Of a stretch of DNA of 64,000 nt, positions 1 through 8,307 are shown piece after piece; position 1 is the stretch's first letter, and the number at the start of each line of letters is the position of its first letter. The position numbers were made by a program, and so were the translations under genes. Location of the stretch: contig NZ_BBIO01000009.1 in assembly GCF_000739695.1 (NCBI RefSeq), positions 62,001 to 126,000 of the forward strand, read 5' to 3'. The notes under the pieces were generated by a model, which saw nothing but the letters and a program-made list of their open reading frames with translations, was not told the origin of the DNA and did not search any database. This DNA is from Tepidicaulis marinus (lineage in GTDB: Bacteria; Pseudomonadota; Alphaproteobacteria; Parvibaculales; Parvibaculaceae).

Positions 1-532
1 CGCCGAAGCCGATCACACCCATGATCACCGCTTTGAAAATGGCGCCTATATTCGGCACCCATTTACCGACATCAAGCGTGATGACATTGACATAAACCGT
101 CACCCAGGTCAGGCCGATGGCAATGGCGATCTGCGGCCAAAGGCCGAGATCGGGCATGAAAAGCTGCGAGAAGATGCCCGCGAAGATCAGATAGACCGAG
201 GGCTGCCAGAGCGCCACATTGATCCACCAGAGCCAGGCGGTCCGCCCGCCCCAGCGCCCGCCAAAAGCGCGCTGCACCCAGGCATAGATGCCGCCCTGAT
301 CCGGATAGGTACTCCCCAGCTCCGCCGTGATCAGACCATAGGGAATGAAAAAGAAGATCAGGGTAAAGATCCACCAGAAGATCGACTGCACACCGATCGA
401 GGCCGATGCGGCGAGCTGGTCAATCACCAGGATCGCGCAAACCGTGAAGAGGGTCATATCGAGCCCCTTCAGAACACGCTTGAACCCTTTCCTCGAGCCC
501 GCCGGCGCGGCGGCCACATTTTCCTGTGACAT
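1..532 (-). CDS. APC-superfamily amino acid/polyamine permease (3' part outside window)
   Basis: The reverse-strand frame from the ATG at 532-530 stays open to the window edge, giving the first ~177 residues of an integral membrane transporter. A cytoplasmic N-terminus is followed by a GLDMTLFTVCAILVIDQLA segment and then several Trp/Phe-rich membrane helices, with PYGLITAELGSTYPDQGG resembling the TM2-TM3 region of APC amino acid permeases. A GGAGG ribosome site lies 5-6 nt before the ATG. The gene starts 60 bp after the putrescine-carbamoyltransferase-type gene on the same strand, so an operon is likely. By analogy with agmatine deiminase loci, where an APC antiporter exchanges agmatine and putrescine, a polyamine substrate is a reasonable guess; the sequence does not prove it. 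Confidence 0.8.
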   Translation of the reverse strand, partial: MSQENVAAAPAGSRKGFKRVLKGLDMTLFTVCAILVIDQLAASASIGVQSIFWWIFTLIFFFIPYGLITAELGSTYPDQGGIYAWVQRAFGGRWGGRTAWLWWINVALWQPSVYLIFAGIFSQLFMPDLGLWPQIAIAIGLTWVTVYVNVITLDVGKWVPNIGAIFKAVIMGVIGFG

Positions 533-592
533 GATTGCCTCCTTTATGGCCGTGACGGCCGTTCAGCGGCGATACGCCTCGCGCTCGGAGCT

Positions 593-1603
593 TTAAGAAC
601 CCGACGCCAGAAACGCCTCGATTTCGCCCTTGTGATGCGCAACAAGCTCGGGCGAGGGATGCTTCAAACGGGGGTAGACCAGCCAGACGAGAATACCTTT
701 CTCCGTGTGCAGCCGGTTTTCCGCCTGATCGAAAATAATGGATTGCGGCCCGTCCAGCACCTCGTCGGTGGCTTCCACCCCGCGCGAGGCGGGCAGGCAA
801 TGCATCACCTTTGCCGAGGGCGGCGCCTTGGCGAGAAGCGCGCTATTGACCTGATAGGCCGGCATGAAGGCCGCGCGCCGGTCCGGAATCTCGTCTTCCT
901 GACCGACCCACCACCAAAGGTCCGTATAAATGAAATCCGCCTTAGCAACTGCCGCCGCCGGATCGTCCGTCACGGTGAGCGTACCGCCCGAGGTTTCGCA
1001 GTTTTTGCGGGCGATCGCCTGCCAATCTTCCGGCGCCTGATAGGCCTTGGGCGCGGCATGGGTGAAGTGCATGCCCATCCGCGTGCAAATCCACATCAAG
1101 GAAGAGCAGACATTCGTGGCGTCGCCCACAAAGGTGACATGCAGGTCTTCGAGCTTCTTGCCCTTGGGCGCATGCTCCATCATCGTGAAGACGTCGCACA
1201 GAACCTGGGTGGGATGATTGTAATCCGTCAGCCCGTTGATGACGGGCACCGTCGCATCTTTCGCCAGCGCCACAACCGTTTCGTGTTTGAGCGTGCGTGC
1301 CTCGATCACATCGACCATGCGCGAGATCACCCGCGCCGTATCGCTGAGCGATTCCCGCGCGCCAAGATGGATTTCGCCGGGCTTGAGATAGAGCGCGTGC
1401 CCGCCAAGCTTCGTCATCGCCACTTCGAAGGAAATGCGGGTGCGTGTCGAAGGTTCCTCGAAGAGCATACCGAGAGAAGCACCCTGCAGCAGCTTCGGGC
1501 ATGCCCCTTCCTTGTCGGCCACCTTGAGAAGCCGCACAAGCTCGATGATCTCGAGCAGCTTCTCCTTCGAGAAATCCTGTGTTGCAATGAAATGCTGCAC
1601 CAT
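593..1603 (-). CDS. ptcA: Putrescine carbamoyltransferase-type enzyme (ornithine/aspartate transcarbamylase family)
   Basis: A 336-residue transcarbamylase. The carbamoyl-phosphate site STRTR is at residues 52-56, HPTQ at 130-133 and HCLP at 268-271. In ornithine transcarbamylase the ornithine side is held by an SMG loop; here the equivalent stretch reads TDLWWWVGQE (about 228-236), so the SMG is missing. The sequence resembles enterococcal putrescine carbamoyltransferase from memory (for example LGGHALYL, VINGLTDYNHPTQ, FVGDATNVC, AENRLHTEKGILVWL) and has the extra C-terminal helix typical of that enzyme. Putrescine carbamoyltransferase converts N-carbamoylputrescine and phosphate to putrescine and carbamoyl phosphate in agmatine breakdown. 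The downstream permease supports a polyamine role. An anabolic ArgF is the main alternative but fits the loop and C-terminus less well. Confidence 0.78.
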   Translation of the reverse strand: MVQHFIATQDFSKEKLLEIIELVRLLKVADKEGACPKLLQGASLGMLFEEPSTRTRISFEVAMTKLGGHALYLKPGEIHLGARESLSDTARVISRMVDVIEARTLKHETVVALAKDATVPVINGLTDYNHPTQVLCDVFTMMEHAPKGKKLEDLHVTFVGDATNVCSSLMWICTRMGMHFTHAAPKAYQAPEDWQAIARKNCETSGGTLTVTDDPAAAVAKADFIYTDLWWWVGQEDEIPDRRAAFMPAYQVNSALLAKAPPSAKVMHCLPASRGVEATDEVLDGPQSIIFDQAENRLHTEKGILVWLVYPRLKHPSPELVAHHKGEIEAFLASGS

Positions 1604-1731
1604 AATCCGTCTCCGGCCTGACTTGCGTTACCCACCCCGACCCCAGTAGGGAACACCTGCCGGGCCAGGCATGCATTGATGCAGGTCAGTTCACGCCCGC
1701 CCTGCGCCCTTCCTGTCGCATGGCTTCGTGA

Positions 1732-1753
1732 CATCCCGGTTATGCCCGGGATG
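1732..1753. repeat. Short palindromic element (CATCCCGG / CCGGGATG)
   Basis: Two 8-base arms, CATCCCGG (1732-1739) and CCGGGATG (1746-1753), flank a 6-base loop. It resembles the dispersed GTCA-CCCGGG palindromes seen at 2044 and 35670 and is probably a diverged member of that family. Confidence 0.5.
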
Positions 1754-2043
1754 AAGCGGCGTTCTGCCGTTAACGGATTGGGAGAATCGTCCTCTTGAGG
1801 AAGGTCAGTAGCTCAGCGTCACGGACACCGTGACGATTCCGGCTATTGTGGAAATGACCGATTATCTGGGCGTCGTCGGCAAAAGCTTTCTCCGGTGCCA
1901 CCAGCGCGACCATGCGATTGCCGAACTGAAACTTCCCTTTACCTTCCCGCAGATCAAAGCCGAGGGCATTCTGCATAGTGCCGTAAGGGTGGGAGATTAG
2001 AAGCCGCTCTATCGCGCCCCCGCGATCAAGCCACCGCCCTCTC

Positions 2044-2080
2044 CTTCGTCATGCTCGGGTCAAGCCCGAGGGTGACGAAG
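2044..2080. repeat. Dispersed palindromic repeat (GTCA...CTCGGG-TCAAG-CCCGAG...TGAC)
   Basis: Sixteen-base arms (2044-2059 and 2065-2080) pair with only two mismatches around a TCAAG loop. The element lies just past the end of the reverse-strand gene at 2092-2775. The form matches intergenic palindromes common in alphaproteobacteria and may act as a transcript 3' end or a REP-like repeat. Confidence 0.6.
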
Positions 2081-2091
2081 CAAGACTAACC

Positions 2092-2775
2092 TCACGCCCC
2101 GCCATAGCCCGGCAGCGGGCGGATGAGGCGGCGGAAGAGCTGGTAGATGAAGAGGCCGAGAAAGGCCCAGCCCACATGAATGGCCAGAATGACGGCGGTG
2201 CGGTTGGCGACCGGCGCGTCCGACTGCATCAGAAGCTGCACATAGAAGAGCCCGGCATAAAGCACCCCGCCCCAGAGAATCGCGTAGAAGGGCGCCCGCC
2301 ACCAGGGAATGCCGCGCAGCCGGTCGAAAAGATAAACGCAGAGGATTTGCCCGGCAAAAAGCGCCCCGGCAAAGGTCGCCATGACGGGCAGCGTCGCCAG
2401 TTCCCCTTGCACCGCCTGCAACCCGTAGGTGCTGACCGCCCAGATGAAAATCCCCGCCACGATGATCCAGGAGACGAGCACCGCGCTCATGGTCAGCCCC
2501 GGCCCATAGCGCCGGTTCGTCAGGCAAAGCACGAGAAAGATGCCCGGCAACGCCAAATGGCCGTAATTCAGCCAATAGCCGGGATTGAGATACCATTGCT
2601 CGGGCGGAAACATATCGAATGTCGTGACATAGCGGTTGCGCCCGCCATAGCTCAGCGCCAGAACCCCGATCAGCCCCCCGACCGGCAAGAGCAGCGTCGC
2701 GCAAACCCCGAAGGCGCGCGAGACAAGGCCCGGCCCGGCGTTTTTACGGCGTGTTTCGATGGATTGATCGCTCAT
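2092..2775 (-). CDS. Hypothetical six-helix membrane protein
   Basis: The 227-residue product has about six hydrophobic helices (near residues 20-42, 71-87, 97-120, 130-152, 163-187 and 193-215) and short charged ends. I do not recognise a family signature and there is no catalytic motif. The start is an ATG at 2775. It sits between rpmB and a repeat-containing gap, all on the reverse strand but behind the rpmB terminator, so it is probably its own transcription unit. Codon use looks like that of its neighbours. Confidence 0.65.
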   Translation of the reverse strand: MSDQSIETRRKNAGPGLVSRAFGVCATLLLPVGGLIGVLALSYGGRNRYVTTFDMFPPEQWYLNPGYWLNYGHLALPGIFLVLCLTNRRYGPGLTMSAVLVSWIIVAGIFIWAVSTYGLQAVQGELATLPVMATFAGALFAGQILCVYLFDRLRGIPWWRAPFYAILWGGVLYAGLFYVQLLMQSDAPVANRTAVILAIHVGWAFLGLFIYQLFRRLIRPLPGYGGA

Positions 2776-2838
2776 CCTCTTTCCCCCAATCGCCTCACTC
2801 TAGCGGCTTCGGGCGCGCGGGCGAAGGGGGCAGGCATG

Positions 2839-2868
2839 AAAAAGGCGGCCCCGTTGCGGGACCGCCTC
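2839..2868 (-). terminator. Rho-independent terminator of rpmB
   Basis: On the reverse strand a GC-rich hairpin (GGCGGTCCCG, loop CAA, CGGGGCCGCC with one mismatch) is followed directly by TTTTT. It lies 24 bases after the rpmB stop codon. Confidence 0.8.
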
Positions 2869-2891
2869 GAAAAACCGTATTAACGGTTAAT

Positions 2892-3188
2892 TCAGGCTGC
2901 GGCCTGGACCTGTGCCTTCTTCTGCACCGCGCGCTTCAGCTTGAGGGCGCGCGAGGAAAGCTGGCCGTCATGGGATTTGAGCAGGAACACATCGAGCCCG
3001 CCCACATGTTCGACCGAGCGCAGCGCATGGGCGCTGACACGCAGGCGGAACTGGCTGCCCAGGGCTTCGCTCTGCAGCGTCACATTGCACAGGTTCGGCA
3101 TGAAACGGCGGCGGGTCTTGCGGTGGGCGTGGCTGACATTGTTGCCAGACATCACTGCTTTACCGGTCAATTCGCAACGGCGGGCCAT
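2892..3188 (-). CDS. rpmB: 50S ribosomal protein L28
   Basis: The 98-residue basic protein starts [20 protein letters not shown] and continues [12 protein letters not shown], the diagnostic N-terminal half of bacterial L28. L28 is a structural protein of the large ribosomal subunit. The length agrees with the longer alphaproteobacterial form, which carries a Lys/Ala-rich C-terminus as seen here. The start is ATG at 3188, and a clear terminator follows the gene. It is separated from the upstream meaB gene by about 250 bp and is likely transcribed from its own promoter. Confidence 0.97.
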   Translation of the reverse strand: MARRCELTGKAVMSGNNVSHAHRKTRRRFMPNLCNVTLQSEALGSQFRLRVSAHALRSVEHVGGLDVFLLKSHDGQLSSRALKLKRAVQKKAQVQAAA

Positions 3189-3436
3189 TGCACGTTCCTC
3201 GTCTGCTCAGGCACTCTGGATTGCTCCCGAAAGCCGGGAAGGGCCGGGTTAGGGCCGCAAATCGCAAAGGCGGGTTATTCAAATAAAAGGAGCGCGCGAA
3301 AGCGACCGCTCCTGAGGGCCGCACATATATCCGCCGCATCCGGACCCGTCAAGCCTGAAGGACCGGGAAAGGCCCGGATTCCCGCCAAAAGCCGGATTCT
3401 CGCCCAAAGCGCGTGAAATCGCCCTTTAATCGCCCG

Positions 3437-4489
3437 CTAATCACGCAGAAGCAGGGCCAAAAGGCTGCGGGCCGCCGCCGTCGGCGTGGTTTTGCCGGCC
3501 GCCACCTCCCCTTCCAGGGCTTTCAGACGGCTTTTCGTTCCCTGATGGGTGCGCAACGTCTCCATCATCCCTTCGCGCAGCTCGTTCCACATCCAGGCAA
3601 GCGCCTGATCGGCCCGCTGGGCCTCGAGCGTGCCCGTCTCTTTCATGATCTCTTCATAGCGGCAGACGGTGTCCCAGATTTCCGCGAGCCCCTCCCCCTT
3701 CAGCGCCGAAGCAAGGCGCACTTCCGGCAGCCAGTGCTGGCTTTTCGGCCGCATCAGATGCAGCGCCGTCTTATATTCGATGGCCGCGCGCTTTGCTGCG
3801 GGCAAAAGGTCGCCATCCGCCTTGTTCACCACCACAAGATCGGCCAGTTCCATGATCCCGCGCTTGATGCCCTGAAGCTCGTCCCCGCCGCCCGGCGAGA
3901 GCAAAAGCACGAACATATCCACCATATCGGCGACCGCCGTTTCCGACTGGCCGACGCCCACGGTCTCGATCAGCACCACATCGAAGCCCGCCGCCTCGCA
4001 AAGCAGCATCGCCTCGCGCGTGCGCCGCGCCACACCGCCCAGTGTGCCGCTGGAGGGCGAGGGACGGATAAAGGCATTGGGATCGCGCGCAAGCTCTTCC
4101 ATACGCGTCTTATCGCCCAGAATGGAGCCGCCGGTGCGCGCCGAGGAAGGATCGATCGCTAGGACAGCGATTTTCAGCCCCTGGCCCGTCAGATAAGACC
4201 CGAGGGCTTCGGTGAAGGTGGATTTACCCACGCCCGGCGCGCCGGAAAGACCGATGCGCACCGCCTTGCCCGTCTTCTCCAGAAGCACGGCCAAGAGCGC
4301 TTGAGCCTGTTCCTGATGGTCGGGCCGGGTCGATTCGATCAGCGTGATGCCGCGCGCCAGCGCCGTGCGGTTGCCCGCGCGGATCGCTGCCGCCATTTCC
4401 TCGATATTGACCGGACCGCGGCCACCGCGGCTCTTTTCTGCGGTTTTTTCCATGCCTGTTGCATACTCGGGAAAGACGCTGGCGTCCAT
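3437..4489 (-). CDS. meaB: Methylmalonyl-CoA mutase-associated GTPase MeaB
   Basis: A 350-residue G3E-type GTPase. The Walker A motif GAPGVGKS is at residues 83-90, [21 protein letters not shown] is the family switch region, VGVGQSE follows, and NKADGD gives the base-specificity motif. MeaB gates cobalamin loading and protects adenosylcobalamin-dependent mutases during turnover. The mutase itself is encoded 1.3 kb upstream at 5777-7933 on the same strand, but a convergent gene lies between, so the two are not in one simple operon. An ATG at 4489 starts this frame; a second ATG at 4453 (residue 13) would also leave the GTPase domain intact. Confidence 0.93.
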   Translation of the reverse strand: MDASVFPEYATGMEKTAEKSRGGRGPVNIEEMAAAIRAGNRTALARGITLIESTRPDHQEQAQALLAVLLEKTGKAVRIGLSGAPGVGKSTFTEALGSYLTGQGLKIAVLAIDPSSARTGGSILGDKTRMEELARDPNAFIRPSPSSGTLGGVARRTREAMLLCEAAGFDVVLIETVGVGQSETAVADMVDMFVLLLSPGGGDELQGIKRGIMELADLVVVNKADGDLLPAAKRAAIEYKTALHLMRPKSQHWLPEVRLASALKGEGLAEIWDTVCRYEEIMKETGTLEAQRADQALAWMWNELREGMMETLRTHQGTKSRLKALEGEVAAGKTTPTAAARSLLALLLRD

Positions 4490-4821
4490 ATCGAGCTTGC
4501 CCCGCCCGCCCGTTCAGCAACCGTTCACCCGCCAAAATCCAAGGTGCCTTCAGGGAACGCGGCGGCATTTCACTGAAAGCCTGGACCCCCCAATTTCGTG
4601 GCTCGAAGCTGCCGTGTTCCCCTCATCTCCAATTTGTTTGCGGATTTTAGCGCAAGACCCGGCGGCGATCTTGCCGAATGCCCCGCCGCGCTCCATCATA
4701 ATAAGAGTGTCGCCTGAAAGGACGAGCGTAAGCGCTCGCCTCCAAGGGCGTCTGGGGCCGAATGCAGGATTGCACGATACACGATTGCACGATGCAGGAT
4801 TGCCCAATGCAGGACCGGCGC
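4490..4821. other. Divergent intergenic region ending in a 15-bp tandem repeat
   Basis: The gap between meaB (reverse) and the DUF3108-like gene (forward) should hold both promoters, but no consensus -35/-10 pair stands out. A small inverted repeat GAGCG-TAA-GCGCTC sits near 4725-4738. The last 60 bases are a tandem repeat, listed separately. Confidence 0.4.
4762..4821 (+). repeat. 15-bp tandem repeat with repeated SD-ATG units
   Basis: Four 15-base units follow one another: ATGCAGGATTGCACG, ATACACGATTGCACG, ATGCAGGATTGCCCA, ATGCAGGACCGGCGC. Three begin with ATG, and each of those carries AGGA seven bases before the end of the unit, so it can serve as the ribosome site of the following unit. 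All ATGs are in frame with the gene that follows (ATG at 4822). If translated the array would read MQDCT-IHDCT-MQDCP-MQDRR. Confidence 0.75.
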
Positions 4822-5754
4822 ATGCCCGACGAAACGAAAAGCGTCAAAAGAACCGCCCGCTTTGCCGCCGCCCTGGGCGCGGCCGCGCTGCTTTTGCTGC
4901 CCGCCGGGCAGAGCCTTGGCGAGGGCACTCCCGCCCCCACGCTCACCCGCACGATCACGCTCACCCCGCAAACCTCCGCGATGACCGCCGTGGATCTCAG
5001 CTATAAGTTTTATGGCGGGGGGTTCCACGTTCTCTCCCTCGACACCCAGGCCGTGATCACCCCGCAAAGCTACGAGATCGCCTCACAGGTTCAGACCGAA
5101 GGCATCGCCGATACGTTTTTCAACGGCCATATGGAAAGCCAGGCGCGCGGCGTCATGACCCCGCAGGGCCCGCGGCTTCTTTCCTATAGCCAAGACTATG
5201 AAGGCACGTTCGGCGAGCGCTCGGTCTACATGTCCCGCACGAAGGGCGGCGGCTATGACGTCACCGCCGTGCCCGAGGACGGGGTGCATGCCCAAGGCGG
5301 GCTTTCCGACCGGGTGCTGGAAAAAACCGTCGATCCGCTTTCCGCCAGCATCTTCACCGCGCTCAACAAGGGCGGCGCGCCCTGCCGGCAGGTGATCCCA
5401 GTGTTCGATGGGCGGCGCGTTTTCAATCTGCGCTTCGAGCCGGACGGCGAGGATATATTGGAGCCGAGCGTGGAAGAGGCCTATGCGGGCCCCGCCCTGC
5501 GCTGCAAGATTTCTTATGAGGCCGTGGCCGGCTACAGCCAGAAATGGAAAATCGACGAGGCAAAGAACCCGCTCAAACCCTTCACGGTCTGGATCGCCAG
5601 ATTTCCTTATGAGGGCAAAGAAAAAGGCGCCGGGGAAACACTTTATGTCCCCGTGCGCCTTTTGATCGAAACCCGTTATATCAACGCCACCGCCCATCTA
5701 AGCCGGGTCGTTATCGACGGGATGGAACGCGTTGCGGCCCAGCACACGCCTTAA
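4822..5754 (+). CDS. Exported DUF3108-like protein
   Basis: From ATG 4822 the product is 310 residues: a basic start (SVKRTARF), a hydrophobic signal segment (AAALGAAALLLLPAG) and a likely cleavage site before GEGTPAP. The rest resembles DUF3108 periplasmic proteins, with an early VDLSYKFYGGGFHVLSL strand pair and repeated beta-strand patterns, but I cannot assign a function. An AGGA ribosome site lies seven bases before this ATG; in-frame ATGs at 4762, 4792 and 4807 inside the repeat could also be used but would put an odd Cys/Asp-rich extension before the signal peptide. It converges with the mutase gene, with only 22 bp between the stops. Confidence 0.7.
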   Translation: MPDETKSVKRTARFAAALGAAALLLLPAGQSLGEGTPAPTLTRTITLTPQTSAMTAVDLSYKFYGGGFHVLSLDTQAVITPQSYEIASQVQTEGIADTFFNGHMESQARGVMTPQGPRLLSYSQDYEGTFGERSVYMSRTKGGGYDVTAVPEDGVHAQGGLSDRVLEKTVDPLSASIFTALNKGGAPCRQVIPVFDGRRVFNLRFEPDGEDILEPSVEEAYAGPALRCKISYEAVAGYSQKWKIDEAKNPLKPFTVWIARFPYEGKEKGAGETLYVPVRLLIETRYINATAHLSRVVIDGMERVAAQHTP

Positions 5755-5771
5755 GCCTAAGCCTTAGGCTT
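5753..5771. terminator. 19-base palindrome between convergent stops
   Basis: AAGCCTAAG-C-CTTAGGCTT is a perfect inverted repeat that begins in the stop codon of the forward gene and ends six bases from the stop of the reverse mutase gene. It may act as a bidirectional transcript end, although there is no T tract. Confidence 0.45.
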
Positions 5772-5776
5772 GAGCC

Positions 5777-7933
5777 TTAAGCCAGCGCGCGGCGGCGCTC
5801 GCCGATCAGCCGCAGCACGTCCTGCGCGCAATCGATGATATTGCTGCCCGGCCCGAAGATCGCCGCGACACCGGCCTGCATCAGGAAGTCATAATCCTGA
5901 CGCGGCACCACGCCGCCCACGGTGACGAGAATATCTTCCGCGCCTTCTTTTTTCAGCGCTTCGATAAGCTGGGGCACCAGCGTCTTGTGCCCGGCGGCAA
6001 GGCTCGAAATCCCCACCACATGCACATCGTTTTCCACCGCATCGCGGGCCGCTTCTTCCGGCGTCTGGAAAAGCGGGCCGACATCGACGTCGAAGCCGAG
6101 ATCGGCAAAGGCGGTCGCCACGACCTTCGCGCCGCGGTCATGCCCGTCCTGGCCCATCTTCACCACCAGCATGCGCGGGCGGCGGCCTTCGGTTTCGGCA
6201 AAGGCTTCGATATCGGCGGAGAGTTTCTTGAACTGCTCATCGCCTTCATAGGCTTGGCTGTAAACACCGGACACGGATTTCACCTCCGCTTTGTGACGGC
6301 CGAACACTTTTTCCATGGCATCGGAAATTTCGCCGACGGTTGCCCGCGCGCGCGCCGCATCGACGGCGAGCGCCAGCATGTTGCCATTGCCTTCCGCACC
6401 CTTGGTGATCGCCTCGAGCGCGGCTTTCACCTTGGCATCGTCACGGCTGGCGCGCAGCTTTTTCAGATGCTCGACCTGGGACTTGAGAACCTTTGCATTG
6501 TCGATATCGAGAATCTCGATCGGCTCTTCCTTGTCGGTCTTGTATTTGTTGACGCCGACCACGACTTCCTCGCCCCGGTCGATCCGGGCCTGCTTGCGGG
6601 CGGCCGCTTCCTCGATCTTCAGCTTCGGCATGCCGGATTCGACCGCCTTCGTCATGCCGCCCAGCTCCTCGACTTCCTGAATGAGCTTCCAGGCTTCGCT
6701 TGCCAGCGAATGGGTGAGCGTTTCCACATAGTAAGAACCGCCCAAGGGGTCGATCACATTGGTGATGCCGCTTTCTTCCTGAATGACGAGCTGCGTGTTG
6801 CGCGCGATACGGGCGGAAAAATCCGTCGGCAGCGCGATGGCTTCATCGAGCGCATTGGTATGGAGGCTCTGCGTGCCGCCAAGCACGGCGGCCAGCGCTT
6901 CCAGCGTCGTGCGGATGACATTGTTGTAGGGGTCTTTTTCCGTCAGAGAAACGCCCGAGGTCTGGCAGTGCGTGCGCAGCATCAAAGACTTTTGGTCCTT
7001 GGCGCCGAACTCGCTCATGATGCGGTGCCAGAGAAGACGCGCGGCGCGCAGCTTCGCCACTTCCATGAAGAAATTCATGCCGATGGCAAAGAAGAAGGAA
7101 AGGCGCGGCGCGAACGCATCGACATCGAGCCCGCCTTCGCGGGCCGCGCGCACATATTCCATCCCGTCGGCCAGCGTGAAGGCCAGTTCCTGCACCTGTG
7201 TCGCGCCCGCTTCCTGCATGTGATAGCCGGAAATCGAGATCGTGTTGAAGCGCGGCATGTTCTTCGAACAATAAGCGATGATGTCGGAGATGATGCGCAT
7301 GGAAGGGGCGGGCGGATAAATATAGGTGTTGCGCACCATGAACTCTTTGAGAATGTCGTTCTGAATGGTGCCTGAGAGCTTGTCCGGCGAGACGCCCTGC
7401 TCTTCCGCCGCGACGATGTAATTGGCCATGATCGGAATGACCGCACCGTTCATCGTCATGGAGACGGACATTTCATCGAGCGGGATGCCGTCGAAGAGCA
7501 CTTTCATGTCTTCAACGGAATCGATCGCCACCCCGGCCTTGCCGACATCGCCGACGACGCGCGGATGGTCGCTGTCATAGCCGCGGTGCGTGGCAAGATC
7601 GAAAGCGACCGAGAGACCCTTCTGCCCGGCGGCGAGATTGCGCCGGTAAAAGGCATTGGATTCTTCGGCGGTCGAAAAGCCCGCATATTGCCGGATGGTC
7701 CAGGGGCGGCCCGCATACATCGTCGCCTGCGGCCCGCGCGTGAAAGGGGCAAAGCCCGGCAGGGTGTTGGCGTCATAGCCTTCTTCGGCAATCCGCTCCA
7801 GGTCCTCGGCGGTATAAAGCGCCTTGACGTCGATCCCCTCGGGCGTTTTCCAGACGAGATCGTCCACGCTGCGCGATTTGAGCTGCTTATTCGCCTGCGC
7901 TTCCCAATCCTTGACGGTTTTCTTATCGGCCAT
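5777..7933 (-). CDS. scpA: Methylmalonyl-CoA mutase, adenosylcobalamin-dependent
   Basis: The 718-residue chain has the full catalytic TIM barrel ([18 protein letters not shown] near residues 75-92; [20 protein letters not shown] near 188-207) and a C-terminal cobalamin domain with DGHDRG (base-off ligand His598) followed by GGVVP. It interconverts (R)-methylmalonyl-CoA and succinyl-CoA in the propionyl-CoA pathway. Length and motifs match the catalytic chain of single-gene mutases and argue against ethylmalonyl- or isobutyryl-CoA mutase. The start is ATG at 7933 with GGGAAG a few bases upstream. MeaB, its chaperone, is encoded nearby. No partner beta subunit or epimerase is present in the window. 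Confidence 0.95.
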   Translation of the reverse strand: MADKKTVKDWEAQANKQLKSRSVDDLVWKTPEGIDVKALYTAEDLERIAEEGYDANTLPGFAPFTRGPQATMYAGRPWTIRQYAGFSTAEESNAFYRRNLAAGQKGLSVAFDLATHRGYDSDHPRVVGDVGKAGVAIDSVEDMKVLFDGIPLDEMSVSMTMNGAVIPIMANYIVAAEEQGVSPDKLSGTIQNDILKEFMVRNTYIYPPAPSMRIISDIIAYCSKNMPRFNTISISGYHMQEAGATQVQELAFTLADGMEYVRAAREGGLDVDAFAPRLSFFFAIGMNFFMEVAKLRAARLLWHRIMSEFGAKDQKSLMLRTHCQTSGVSLTEKDPYNNVIRTTLEALAAVLGGTQSLHTNALDEAIALPTDFSARIARNTQLVIQEESGITNVIDPLGGSYYVETLTHSLASEAWKLIQEVEELGGMTKAVESGMPKLKIEEAAARKQARIDRGEEVVVGVNKYKTDKEEPIEILDIDNAKVLKSQVEHLKKLRASRDDAKVKAALEAITKGAEGNGNMLALAVDAARARATVGEISDAMEKVFGRHKAEVKSVSGVYSQAYEGDEQFKKLSADIEAFAETEGRRPRMLVVKMGQDGHDRGAKVVATAFADLGFDVDVGPLFQTPEEAARDAVENDVHVVGISSLAAGHKTLVPQLIEALKKEGAEDILVTVGGVVPRQDYDFLMQAGVAAIFGPGSNIIDCAQDVLRLIGERRRALA

Positions 7934-8307
7934 AACGCGGCTTCCCTGTTCTGTCGCTGGTCCCGGCAGGCTCTTTTACCCATGCCCGCCGCTAGTTGGC
8001 GCGGAGTATCTGCAAACAAAAAGGGCCGGTCAACGCATCACGCCCGCCTGCCGCCTCGCCCCGCACCCTGCCGTAGGGGCTTGCGGGAAAAATCCGGGCA
8101 CAAGAGAGCCGAAAGCCGCGCGCCGGCCCCGGCAGCGGATGCGGGAAGTTTAACACTTCCTGAAAATCGGCGCCGCTCTGGTCCATTTTCGCACAAAACC
8201 GGCGAGAAAACACCGCCCCCGCCTTGCCGAATTCTTCCGGATTTAGAGGAAACTTTACGTATCGGGCCCATAAAAGAACGAGCGAGAATGGGGTTGAGAG
8301 GTCAGGG
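7934..8307. other. Divergent intergenic region
   Basis: This gap of about 370 bases separates the mutase from the histidine kinase gene and should hold promoters for both. I see no convincing promoter consensus, operator palindrome or small gene. TTG codons at 8224 and 8308 are alternative starts for the kinase. Confidence 0.35.

Larger units (their letters stand above)
1604..2091. other. Intergenic region with palindromic repeats and one weak small ORF
   Basis: This 488-base gap separates the carbamoyltransferase from the next reverse-strand gene. It holds two palindromic elements (1732-1753 and 2044-2080, listed separately). A reverse-strand ORF at 1770-1976 would encode 68 residues starting at an ATG, but I see no ribosome site and no recognisable motif, so it may be spurious or a remnant. 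Nothing else is evident. Confidence 0.4.

Noticed and set aside
593-1603. Annotation as anabolic ornithine carbamoyltransferase (argF)
   Set aside because: The SMG ornithine loop is absent, the C-terminal helix matches putrescine carbamoyltransferase, and the neighbour is a permease rather than argD or other arginine genes.
1770-1976. 68-residue reverse-strand ORF as a real gene
   Set aside because: No ribosome site, no motif, and it lies between palindromic repeats; kept only as a note in the intergenic entry.
4762-4821. CRISPR-like or minisatellite array
   Set aside because: Units are 15 bases without spacers and each is part of an in-frame start region, so it is a short tandem repeat rather than CRISPR.
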